A stretch of 5,393 nucleotides of DNA, from contig SKHR01000075.1 of the NCBI GenBank assembly GCA_007116865.1, forward strand, positions 1-5,393. Reading direction: 5' to 3'. The position numbers and the translations under genes are program-made. This DNA is from Marinospirillum sp. (GTDB lineage Bacteria; Pseudomonadota; Gammaproteobacteria; Pseudomonadales; Halomonadaceae). The notes below the pieces were generated by a model that was given only the letters and a program-made list of their open reading frames with translations, was not told the DNA's origin and made no database searches. Below, one piece after another: positions 1-5,393 of the stretch (position 1 is the stretch's first letter; each line of letters begins with the position of its first letter).

Positions 1-2
1 CG

Positions 3-49
3 CAATGACAGAAAAAGGCTCTCAATGACGGGGAAAGGCTTGCAATGAC
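3..49. repeat. Degenerate 20-bp tandem repeat, about 2.3 units
   Basis: Units begin at 3, 23 and 43 with CAATGAC. The first two full units share CAATGAC, then a variable A/G run, then AAAGGCT; the third keeps the first seven bases and then diverges. The period is exactly 20. No open frame of note runs through it. The array may continue to the left of the window. On the minus strand the core reads GTCATTG, which resembles the GTCATTGC core of dispersed intergenic repeats in several proteobacteria, but that link is from memory only. Confidence 0.6.
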
Positions 50-64
50 AAATCTTGCAGGCAT

Positions 65-92
65 AAAAAAACCACCCGAAGGTGGTTTTTTT
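65..92 (-). terminator. Intrinsic terminator of the cold-shock gene, symmetrical
   Basis: On the minus strand this reads ACCACC, loop TTCG, GGTGGT, then a run of T. This is a 6-bp stem closed by the very stable C(UUCG)G tetraloop, 25 bases past the stop codon of the cold-shock gene. The stem is flanked by seven A on the left (65-71) and seven T on the right (86-92), of which the inner pair belongs to the stem. On the plus strand the same hairpin is also followed by a T run, so it could stop transcription from both directions. Confidence 0.9.
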
Positions 93-117
93 CAACTCAG
101 GTGTTTGATCGTTGAGA

Positions 118-321
118 TCAGATCACTTGAATTTTAGAAGCTTGCAGGCCTTTAGCGCCTTTGGTCACTTCATAAGAAACGCGCTGATTTTCAGCCAGTG
201 ATTTGAAACCACCTGATTGAATTTCAGAGAAGTGAGCGAACAGATCATCGCCACCCTGTTCTGGAGTAATGAAGCCAAAGCCTTTGCTGTCATTGAACCA
301 CTTAACTGTTCCAGTTTGCAT
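118..321 (-). CDS. Cold-shock protein, CspA family
   Basis: A 67-residue single-domain cold-shock protein, the full normal length of the family. Such proteins are small five-stranded beta barrels that bind single-stranded RNA and DNA in the cytoplasm and act as RNA chaperones; some are cold-induced and others are constitutive. The start MQTGTVKWFN is typical. RNP1 is KGFGFI (residues 13-18), and RNP2 is DLFAHF (26-31), where many paralogues have VFVHF. The ATG at 321 is preceded by AAAGG (334-330) at 8 nt spacing. The gene stands alone, with its own terminator just downstream and a divergent murI upstream. The sequence does not show which paralogue (CspA, C, D or E) this is or whether it responds to cold; I saw no obvious cold-box motif. 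Confidence 0.96.
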   Translation of the reverse strand: MQTGTVKWFNDSKGFGFITPEQGGDDLFAHFSEIQSGGFKSLAENQRVSYEVTKGAKGLQASKIQVI

Positions 322-419
322 AATGTATACCTTTAATTTGGATAAATTCAGAACTTTTATAGAGAAAGATTCCCAAGCTCATATTTTGCGGGGATCAAGC
401 TAGGTCTAATGAAGCGCTG

Positions 420-447
420 ATATTACCAAAGGGTTACATCGTCAGAA
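420..447 (-). promoter_or_regulatory. Candidate promoter for the cold-shock gene
   Basis: On the minus strand, TTCTGA (447-442) and TAATAT (425-420) are separated by 16 nt. The -10 is preceded by TGG, which gives an extended -10 element. Initiation near 413 would leave a leader of about 90 nt, plausible for a csp mRNA. The -35 is weak (3 of 6), so the call rests mainly on the -10 and on position. A weaker alternative -10, TATAAA, lies nearer the gene around 355-361. Confidence 0.35.
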
Positions 448-458
448 CTGTCAGAACA
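441..458. repeat. 9-bp direct repeat GTCAGAAC(T/A)
   Basis: GTCAGAACT (441-449) is followed directly by GTCAGAACA (450-458). It overlaps the proposed -35 of the cold-shock gene. A tandem operator half-site is possible, but two copies of this length can also arise by chance. The rest of the 322-584 gap shows only the two candidate promoters and no RNA gene or small ORF that I can support. Confidence 0.4.
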
Positions 459-525
459 CTTAGTTGCTACCTACGAGTTACACGGTGCGCCTTTAATGCA
501 GAGAAGTCAAACTTTATTTGGCTAT

Positions 526-554
526 TTGCTCAGACGGGTGCCTGACTTTAGAAT
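526..554 (+). promoter_or_regulatory. Candidate sigma-70 promoter for murI-trmA
   Basis: TTGCTC (526-531) and TAGAAT (549-554) are separated by exactly 17 nt. The -10 matches the consensus at 5 of 6 positions, the -35 at 3 of 6. Transcription would begin near 561, only a few bases upstream of the GAGGTG ribosome-binding site at 570-575. This placement favours the downstream murI start over the GTG at 573. Confidence 0.5.
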
Positions 555-569
555 GAGCTTTCATTCTTT

Positions 570-575
570 GAGGTG
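570..575 (+). promoter_or_regulatory. Shine-Dalgarno that decides the murI start
   Basis: GAGGTG at 570-575 overlaps the in-frame GTG at 573, so it cannot serve that codon. It sits 9 nt before the in-frame TTG at 585, which makes TTG the better initiation codon. Confidence 0.5.
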
Positions 576-584
576 GGTTTTGTT

Positions 585-1448
585 TTGGTCGCTCCTTCTG
601 GCAGTGTGCATTTAACCGGCCCTGTGCTGGTGTTTGATTCCGGTGTCGGCGGCTTGTCGATTGTGCAGGCCTTGCAGGAGCGCCTGCCGGATCTGCCGCT
701 GGCCTATGCCTGTGACAATGCGGCTTTCCCTTATGGCACCAAACCCGATGCCTGGCTGTTGCAGCGTTTGCCTCAGGTGATTGAGGCGGTGATACAAGCC
801 GTTCAGCCAGCCTTGATCGTGGTGGCCTGTAATACTGCCAGCACACTGGGCATTCAGTTATTGCGTGAGACTTTTGATCTGCCTTTTGTCGGCGTGGTGC
901 CTGCCATCAAACCCGCTGCATTATTGACGCGCACGGGGCATTTGGGGCTTTTAGCCACCCAGGCGACCCTTTCGCGTGACTATACCCAGGATCTGATCCA
1001 GCGTTTTGCGTCTGACTGTGAGGTGACTCAGGTCGGCAGCCATGCGCTGGTTGACTTGGCCGAGAAGGCCCTGGCCGGGGCGCAGGTCGATTCAAGCCAA
1101 CTGAACCAGATTCTTGAGCCCTTACTGAATGAACCACGCATTGATACCGTGGTGCTGGGCTGTACTCATTTTCCGCTGCTGAAAACCCAACTGGCTGCCG
1201 TGGCGAGTGAGGCGGGTGCGGATCACTGGCAGTGGGTTGATTCTGGTGCGGCCATCGCGCGCCGTGTCGCCAGCTTGATCACCCCGCTGGATGCCGACGC
1301 CCCCGCCTTTGAGCAGGCGGGCACCACCTGGCTGACCGGCCCCCTGCCCGAGTCCAGTCAACTGCCCCTGATGCTGAACAGCCTGGGGCTGAATCGTATC
1401 CAATCCTTACCGGCGCTTCCTTTGCCTGCTTTGCAACCGAGTGTTTGA
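585..1448 (+). CDS. murI: Glutamate racemase MurI
   Basis: Converts L-glutamate to D-glutamate without a cofactor, supplying the D-glutamate that MurD adds to UDP-MurNAc-alanine in peptidoglycan synthesis; cytoplasmic. Numbered from the TTG start (287 residues), the family marks are VFDSGVGGLS with the conserved Asp18-Ser19, DNAAFPYG, the first catalytic cysteine in ACNTAS (Cys82), and the second in LGCTHFPLL (Cys193). Two cysteines acting on opposite faces of the substrate are the known mechanism. Length is normal for the family. The frame is open from a GTG at 573, which would give 291 residues, but GAGGTG at 570-575 overlaps that codon and fits TTG 585 better. A further in-frame GTG lies at 606. 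The stop is 2 nt before the trmA ATG, so the two are probably one transcript. The product is certain; the start is not. Confidence 0.95.
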   Translation: MVAPSGSVHLTGPVLVFDSGVGGLSIVQALQERLPDLPLAYACDNAAFPYGTKPDAWLLQRLPQVIEAVIQAVQPALIVVACNTASTLGIQLLRETFDLPFVGVVPAIKPAALLTRTGHLGLLATQATLSRDYTQDLIQRFASDCEVTQVGSHALVDLAEKALAGAQVDSSQLNQILEPLLNEPRIDTVVLGCTHFPLLKTQLAAVASEAGADHWQWVDSGAAIARRVASLITPLDADAPAFEQAGTTWLTGPLPESSQLPLMLNSLGLNRIQSLPALPLPALQPSV

Positions 1449-1450
1449 TC

Positions 1451-2581
1451 ATGTCTATCCCTGTTGTTGATCCCGCGGCCTATCCGCAGTTGTTCGCTGC
1501 CAAGGCGGAACAGATTCAAAGCCAGTTCGCCGCGTTAAATCCACCGGCACTGGCCCGCTTTGACTCGCCGCCTTCACACTACCGCATGCGCTGTGAGTTT
1601 CGTGTCTGGCATGAGGGAGATGACCTGTTTTATGTGATGTTCGAGATTGGCGAAGATCCGAAAAAAGACCGCCGACTGGTGCGCATGGATAACTACCCCG
1701 TGGCCAGTGAGCGGATCAACCAGCTGATGCCCGCGCTGCTGGCAGCGATCAAGGATTGGCCACTCCTGCGCCAGCGCTTGTTTCAGGTGGAGTTTCTCAC
1801 CACCCTGAGTGGTGAAGCGCTGGTCACCCTGATTTATCACAAACCCCTGACCGACGAGTGGGAAACCGCTGCCCGCCAGCTGCAAGCTCAGTTGGGGGTG
1901 AGTTTGATCGGGCGATCAAGAAAGCAAAAGCGGGTGTTGGATCGGGATCATGTCTGGGAAACCCTGGAGGTCGAGGGGCGTCAGCTGCACTATCAGCAAA
2001 TTGAAGGCAGCTTCACTCAGCCCAACGCCAGAGTTGGCGAGAAGATGCTCAACTGGGCATTGTCGGTGACACGACCGGCAGCGGAGCCGACCCGTGATCT
2101 GGTGGAACTCTATTGTGGTAACGGCAATTTCACCCTCGCCCTGGCCCCGCATTTTCGCCGCGTGTTAGGCACAGAAATCAGCCGCACATCCGTGGCGGCA
2201 GCGCGAGTCAATATTGAGCGCAATCAGGTGGACAACGTACGCGTCGAGCGCCTTAGCGCAGAGGAATTTGCACTGGCCCTGGCTGATCCACAGCACCCCA
2301 AAGCGCTGGCCTATAATCTGCCCGGTTATGATTTTTCTACCCTGCTGGTTGATCCACCGCGTGCCGGTCTGGATGATGCCACCCGCGAGCAGGCGCGTGC
2401 CTTTGAGCGCATCGTTTATATTTCCTGCAACCCGGACACCCTGTTAAGAGATCTGACCGCACTGAGTGACACCCATCAGATCGAACAGCTGGCTTTTTTT
2501 GATCAGTTTCCCTACACCCATCATGCCGAGTGCGGGGCTTATCTGGTTCAGCGTGGCAAGGCGAGCCAAACGCAGGGTTGA
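1451..2581 (+). CDS. trmA: tRNA (uracil-5-)-methyltransferase TrmA
   Basis: Uses S-adenosylmethionine to methylate uracil 54 in the T-loop of tRNA, giving ribothymidine (m5U54). The E. coli enzyme also methylates tmRNA. Similarity to E. coli TrmA runs the full length: SHYRMRCEFR near the N terminus, QIEGSFTQPN before the methyltransferase domain, the SAM loop ELYCGNGNF (residues 219-227), DPPRAGLD (301-308), the nucleophile in ISCNPDTL (Cys326), and FDQFPYTHHAE with the C-terminal catalytic base (Glu360). Numbering is from ATG 1451 (376 residues); an in-frame TTG at 1445 would add two residues and overlap the murI stop. ATG is preferred, although the preceding ribosome-binding site is weak, so expression probably depends on coupling to murI. 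The last 11 codons, past the conserved core, overlap the convergent minus-strand gene. Confidence 0.97.
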   Translation: MSIPVVDPAAYPQLFAAKAEQIQSQFAALNPPALARFDSPPSHYRMRCEFRVWHEGDDLFYVMFEIGEDPKKDRRLVRMDNYPVASERINQLMPALLAAIKDWPLLRQRLFQVEFLTTLSGEALVTLIYHKPLTDEWETAARQLQAQLGVSLIGRSRKQKRVLDRDHVWETLEVEGRQLHYQQIEGSFTQPNARVGEKMLNWALSVTRPAAEPTRDLVELYCGNGNFTLALAPHFRRVLGTEISRTSVAAARVNIERNQVDNVRVERLSAEEFALALADPQHPKALAYNLPGYDFSTLLVDPPRAGLDDATREQARAFERIVYISCNPDTLLRDLTALSDTHQIEQLAFFDQFPYTHHAECGAYLVQRGKASQTQG

Positions 2582-3450
2582 TCCACCATTCGCTGCTGTT
2601 TTAAACCGCGCCAGTCTTGCAGCAATAGCGAAAGATAAGGCGTGAGCGGGTGAGCAGCGCTCAAGCCTTGGGAATAGGTGATTAAAAACGGGCGCACGGC
2701 TTCCTGGCGTTCATCCAGATAGCCGCGTTGCGCCTTGGCTTGCAACCATTCCAGGCTGGGCAACAACAGGTGGGAATACCCCTCGCTGAGCGCCAACTGT
2801 ACCCCGGCCAGATCAAAATCCCCCCAGTAACCACAGAACCAGCCCGCCGCCAACGCGCGTTTGATCAATTGACTGCTGCCCCGGCGATACTGCTGATCAC
2901 CACGATAAATCACCCAAGGCGCCGGTTGATCTGCCTGCTTCAGCTGGGCCGGATCAACGGCATAAAAACAATCCAGATTTTCAACGGCCACCAGCCGCCC
3001 CGGCCCTTCATTCAACGGCAGGCTTGGCCCATCCCAATCCAGGGCCAGTTGACAGGCCAGGGGGGCGGATGAAAAGCCCGGCAACAAACCGGGGTGAGCA
3101 CGCATCAGTACACGGCGTTCACGCGGCGAGGCACCGGCCTGTTTATGTTCTCCAGCGCCCTGCTGCATCTGCTCGATCCGACTCAAACCACGCGGATCAA
3201 ATGCCAGTTTTTGCCAGCCAAGCTGTTCAAGTGCCTGATCAATACGCTGCAACAAGGCATGATCCAGTTGCAGCCGATCCGCGATGCAGGCCTGGCTAAG
3301 ATCGATATCCTGCTGATCACACCAGTGGATCAGCCTCCCTACCCAGGCATCTTTGGTTTTCAGCGTTACCGGGGGGCTGACGGGTGAAGTCAAACGTGGC
3401 AGATGGCCCCGCAGACCTCGACGCACCGCACCCGGCAGATCAACCGGCAT
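2548..3450 (-). CDS. DUF2220/JetD-like Toprim protein, probable MksG/JetD nuclease subunit
   Basis: A 300-residue protein whose C-terminal half carries a Toprim fold of the topoisomerase VI A/Spo11-like DUF2220 type: VENLDCF with Glu157, the second strand WVIYRGD (179-185), and YWGDFDLAG with Asp211 and Asp213 as the metal-binding DxD. In Wadjet (JetD) and MksBEFG (MksG) systems this subunit cuts plasmid DNA brought to it by the SMC complex. The region 30-95 is helical and could be a winged helix. The protein is shorter than the JetD proteins I recall (nearer 380-400 residues) and seems to lack most of their N-terminal arm. Near the C terminus, LKQQRM (283-288) stands where I recall LEQERI in the family. 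The ATG at 3450 has AAGGA at 8 nt spacing and overlaps the preceding gene by 11 bp. The 3' end overlaps trmA by 34 bp. Family placement is strong; nuclease activity is inferred. Confidence 0.8.
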   Translation of the reverse strand: MPVDLPGAVRRGLRGHLPRLTSPVSPPVTLKTKDAWVGRLIHWCDQQDIDLSQACIADRLQLDHALLQRIDQALEQLGWQKLAFDPRGLSRIEQMQQGAGEHKQAGASPRERRVLMRAHPGLLPGFSSAPLACQLALDWDGPSLPLNEGPGRLVAVENLDCFYAVDPAQLKQADQPAPWVIYRGDQQYRRGSSQLIKRALAAGWFCGYWGDFDLAGVQLALSEGYSHLLLPSLEWLQAKAQRGYLDERQEAVRPFLITYSQGLSAAHPLTPYLSLLLQDWRGLKQQRMVDQPCVWLALPR

Positions 3451-4696
3451 GCACCCAATCCTTGGCCGGACGGAGGGTCAGGTGCACATCGGCAATGATG
3501 CGAACCTCATTCCACTGGCTGGCTGGCGCCTCTTCACAGACCAACGCTAACAGGCGTTTTTGCTGCAAAGGCAGCCCCTGATGTTCGGCGATCACCTGGA
3601 ATAGCCAGATCTCAGGGGGCCAATCGAGTTGCTTTTGCTCTAAATAGGCCAGCGCGCTGGCCGGGGCCTGACCATCGATCACCGCCAGATAATAGTCTTC
3701 CACCGCTTGTTTCAAGGCCTGCTGACGGGCGGCGACCTGCTCATCCTGCGGCCAGTGCACCGGGCTGGCGGCGGTCAATGCCAGCGCCTGCCCCTGACGG
3801 CGCGGCAACTGCTGTACCAGTTGCGCCAGAATATCCGCATCGCCACTGCGATCCAGTGCGGCAAAAGCGTGAATTTTTAACGGCTCCGCCTGATTGAATA
3901 ACACTGGCACCTGGGTGCGCAGTGCATAGTTGCCCGGCTGAAACCCCGGATGCTGACGCAAAAAACGACTCATTCGATGCACCAACAGGCTGCTGGCCTG
4001 CTGACGACGGAAACGCGCCATCAATTGCAGCATGCGCGCTTGCACTTCTCGCAGGCTGCCGTAGTGAGCACTCACCTGTTTTTGCAACTGGCTGACCAGA
4101 AGTTTACGCAAGGGGCCGCTGGTTTGTGTCAGCTCAATCAAACGATCAAAATCGATCAGATCCAGCCCATCCAGCAGGCGCGAAATCTGCTGCTGGGCTC
4201 GCTCATTTTCACGGATCTTGTCATTCAAGCTGCTGACAAAGCCAAAGTCGGTGTTCAGCCGGTGCCACAGACTATGAATATGCCCGGACAGGCGACTGTT
4301 AAAGTCATCCAGCGTTTGGGTCAGGCGTAACTGGAACTGCTCAGCCAGCAGATAGTCACCCCGGTTTTGTGCCTCACGAAAGGCCATCACCTGGTTATCC
4401 AGCTGCTGCAGGGTTTCGGCCACATCGGCATTGACCTGACGGCGGCTTTCATCCACCAGCATTTCGGCAATCAGATCCCGTACGGCATGGCGCAGTTTCA
4501 GCCCCTGCTGTTCATCAGGACGCCATAAAATCCGTGCAGCAACCAGCTTTTTGATCGCCTGCTCGCTGATCGCTGACTCATCAATCTCATCGGTCAAATA
4601 GGCCTGCATCAACACCGCCGCGTGTTTGCCCAGCAACGCCAGGCGCTCAGTGCCGGTTTTTAGCAGACCACTGGTCAGGCGGCTGTCCGTCATCAC
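3440..4696 (-). CDS. Probable MukF/MksF-like kleisin subunit of an SMC complex
   Basis: A soluble, mostly helical protein of 418 residues with no signal peptide, membrane segment or nucleotide-binding motif. Residues 18-85 look like a winged-helix domain (GKHAAVLMQAYL onward). Residues 86-250 are long amphipathic helices rich in Gln, Leu and Arg (FREAQNRGDYLLAEQFQLRL, IRENERAQQQISRLL). The C-terminal part, from about 325, is a compact helical region ending in a short strand-rich tail. This order and length suit MukF/MksF kleisins, which bridge the two heads of an SMC dimer and bind the KITE subunit. The call rests on architecture and on neighbours (KITE-like upstream, JetD-like downstream), not on a diagnostic motif. 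The start is GTG 4696 followed at once by ATG 4693; AAGAAGGG at 4709-4702 can serve either. The reading frame overlaps the upstream stop codon. Confidence 0.65.
   Translation of the reverse strand: MMTDSRLTSGLLKTGTERLALLGKHAAVLMQAYLTDEIDESAISEQAIKKLVAARILWRPDEQQGLKLRHAVRDLIAEMLVDESRRQVNADVAETLQQLDNQVMAFREAQNRGDYLLAEQFQLRLTQTLDDFNSRLSGHIHSLWHRLNTDFGFVSSLNDKIRENERAQQQISRLLDGLDLIDFDRLIELTQTSGPLRKLLVSQLQKQVSAHYGSLREVQARMLQLMARFRRQQASSLLVHRMSRFLRQHPGFQPGNYALRTQVPVLFNQAEPLKIHAFAALDRSGDADILAQLVQQLPRRQGQALALTAASPVHWPQDEQVAARQQALKQAVEDYYLAVIDGQAPASALAYLEQKQLDWPPEIWLFQVIAEHQGLPLQQKRLLALVCEEAPASQWNEVRIIADVHLTLRPAKDWVHAG
3459..3463 (-). promoter_or_regulatory. Shine-Dalgarno for the Toprim gene
   Basis: AAGGA on the minus strand, 8 nt before ATG 3450 and inside the 3' end of the kleisin-like gene. 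It supports the full 300-residue reading, rather than a later start at the first strongly helical segment. Confidence 0.6.
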
Positions 4697-5316
4697 AGCA
4701 GCCCTTCTTGCTGGGGTTCGTCATCTTCCAGGGGAAGATTTTCTTCATCACGGATAAAGCGAATCAAATCAATCAAATAGTCGATTTTGCTGGTGACCAG
4801 ATACACCTGCTTGTCGGCATGGGGCTGCAACAGATACCCCTGCTCTTTAAGGCGGCGAAAAATCTGCTTGATCTGGCTATCCAGTGCGTCACTTTGCGAG
4901 TTAAAAAAGCGATCTGATGCCAGCAGTTGCACGCGCTCGCGCAGGCTTTGGTTGTCCTCTGACTTGAGCACAAACTCCGCTGGTTTCAACACATCCCCCG
5001 CCGTCAACAGGGTGTCGCGCCCGAGCGCTTCCTGTACCAGCTGAACCCACTCCAACAAGGGCAGCAGGCTGCTCAGGGTGATGCCCAACTGTTGACTCAA
5101 CTGCTCGCGGGCGGACTGATCCAGGTGCACATAAGCAACAAAAAACAGGGTTTGATCCGCGTTGCTCGCCACTCGGCGGTTGAGGGGTTTCAGGTAGGCA
5201 TCAATCGCCTCACGCGTGGCTTCATCCTGGAGATGACGAAAACCATCTTCATCCGTGACCTGACAAATAAAGGCACCGGACAGCAAACGCTCAATCAAAG
5301 GACCGGATAAAGTCAT
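4693..5316 (-). CDS. MksE-like KITE subunit of an SMC complex
   Basis: A 207-residue soluble protein resembling the MksE/JetB group of KITE (tandem winged-helix) proteins, which bind the kleisin and regulate the SMC ATPase. Supporting features are the N-terminal block SGAFICQVTDEDGFRHLQD followed by a helix ending in LNRRVA, a hydrophobic strand TLFFVAYVHL (56-65), a helical middle with LLEWVQLVQEALG, and a C-terminal winged helix (about 145-190) with the wing YLLQPHADKQVYLVTSKIDY. The last 15 or so residues are acidic and probably disordered. The ATG at 5316 follows an excellent GGAGGTG at 5328-5322 with 5 nt spacing. It overlaps the stop of the gene before it as ATGA. The family call is from remembered sequence pattern; an unrelated winged-helix protein is less likely given the neighbours. 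Confidence 0.7.
   Translation of the reverse strand: MTLSGPLIERLLSGAFICQVTDEDGFRHLQDEATREAIDAYLKPLNRRVASNADQTLFFVAYVHLDQSAREQLSQQLGITLSSLLPLLEWVQLVQEALGRDTLLTAGDVLKPAEFVLKSEDNQSLRERVQLLASDRFFNSQSDALDSQIKQIFRRLKEQGYLLQPHADKQVYLVTSKIDYLIDLIRFIRDEENLPLEDDEPQQEGLL
4702..4709 (-). promoter_or_regulatory. Shine-Dalgarno before the double GTG-ATG start of the kleisin-like gene
   Basis: AAGAAGGG on the minus strand, 5 nt before GTG 4696 and 8 nt before ATG 4693. Both codons are in frame and adjacent, so spacing alone does not separate them. Confidence 0.6.
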
Positions 5317-5393
5317 GCGTTCACCTCCGTGGTTTGATGCGCTTGCAGCCGCTCAGCCAAGCGGCTGAGACGAGGTTCAATGCGTTTGAGTAC
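5313..5393 (-). CDS. 3' end of an upstream operon gene, possibly the SMC ATPase (partial)
   Basis: Only the last 26 codons and the TGA stop are in the window; the rest lies beyond the right edge. The visible residues begin VLKRIEPRLSRLAERLQAH and end in TTEVNA. They form a charged amphipathic helix with leucines at heptad-like spacing. The stop overlaps the next start as ATGA, and the ribosome-binding site of the next gene lies inside this frame, so the genes are translationally coupled. The SMC subunit (MksB/JetC) is the one core component missing from the operon, which makes it the leading guess, but 26 residues with no motif cannot prove that. Confidence 0.6.
   Translation of the reverse strand, partial: VLKRIEPRLSRLAERLQAHQTTEVNA
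5322..5328 (-). promoter_or_regulatory. Strong Shine-Dalgarno for the KITE-like gene
   Basis: GGAGGTG on the minus strand, 5 nt before ATG 5316 and inside the coding end of the upstream gene. Together with the ATGA overlap it indicates coupled but efficient re-initiation, as expected for subunits needed in fixed ratio. Confidence 0.8.

Noticed and set aside
1..60. Possible CRISPR array from the repeated CAATGAC units
   Set aside because: The units are contiguous with a 20-bp period, have no unique spacers of normal length, and decay within three copies.
514..846. Minus-strand open frame across the murI start
   Set aside because: It covers the murI promoter and catalytic N-terminal region and its composition (Arg, Pro, His rich) is typical of an antisense frame.
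3024..3387. Overlapping plus-strand open frames opposite the Toprim gene
   Set aside because: They are antisense shadows: no ribosome-binding sites of note, no recognisable domain, and the opposite strand has a clear family motif and coupled starts.
2548..3450. Toprim gene as a DnaG-, OLD- or RecR-type protein
   Set aside because: The YWGDFDLAG context and the C-terminal position of the domain fit DUF2220/JetD; there is no zinc finger, ATPase or helix-hairpin-helix.
3950..4330. 126-residue plus-strand open frame opposite the kleisin-like gene
   Set aside because: It mirrors a Gln/Leu-rich helical coding region on the other strand; low-complexity composition and no start signal.
3440..4696. 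The 418-residue protein as the SMC ATPase itself
   Set aside because: Far too short, and it has no Walker A, signature or Walker B motif.
2548..5393. Mobile element or prophage carrying the SMC operon
   Set aside because: No transposase, integrase, terminal inverted repeats, tRNA or attachment site is visible in the window, though the right boundary is unseen.

Overview
The window reads as part of a gammaproteobacterial chromosome of moderate GC content (about 55% by eye). The reasons are a CspA-family protein with the usual short sequence, a TrmA that matches the Escherichia coli enzyme along its whole length, and a MurI of the two-cysteine type beside it. In E. coli the same two genes sit in one neighbourhood (trmA, btuB, murI); here they are directly adjacent. 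No species can be named from this.

Layout, left to right. Positions 1-60 hold a decaying 20-bp tandem repeat. A symmetrical hairpin terminator (65-92) follows, serving a leftward cold-shock gene (118-321). A divergent intergenic region (322-584) carries a candidate promoter on each strand. The rightward pair murI (585-1448) and trmA (1451-2581) comes next, almost touching and probably cotranscribed. From 2548 to the right edge everything is on the minus strand: four tightly coupled genes, of which the first in reading order is cut by the window edge.

The minus-strand operon is the accessory part. In reading order it holds the last 26 codons of an unidentified gene, a 207-residue KITE/MksE-like winged-helix protein, a roughly 418-residue helical protein best read as a MukF/MksF-like kleisin, and a 300-residue protein with a clear DUF2220/JetD-type Toprim signature (VENLDCF ... 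YRGD ... YWGDFDLAG). Junctions overlap by 4, 4 and 11 bp and each internal start has a good Shine-Dalgarno sequence. KITE, kleisin and a Toprim nuclease together are the accessory subunits of an SMC system of the MksBEFG/Wadjet kind. Systems of this kind with the nuclease subunit are known to restrict plasmids. The SMC ATPase itself is not in the window and is inferred to lie just beyond the right edge. If so, the order would be SMC-KITE-kleisin-nuclease, unlike the kleisin-KITE-SMC-nuclease order of the described JetABCD operons.

The nuclease gene and trmA converge and overlap by 34 bp, so the defence-type operon is fitted directly against the housekeeping pair with no spacer. The Toprim protein is compact and appears to have lost acidic residues near its C terminus that I recall as conserved in its family. 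Its catalytic status therefore deserves a check.
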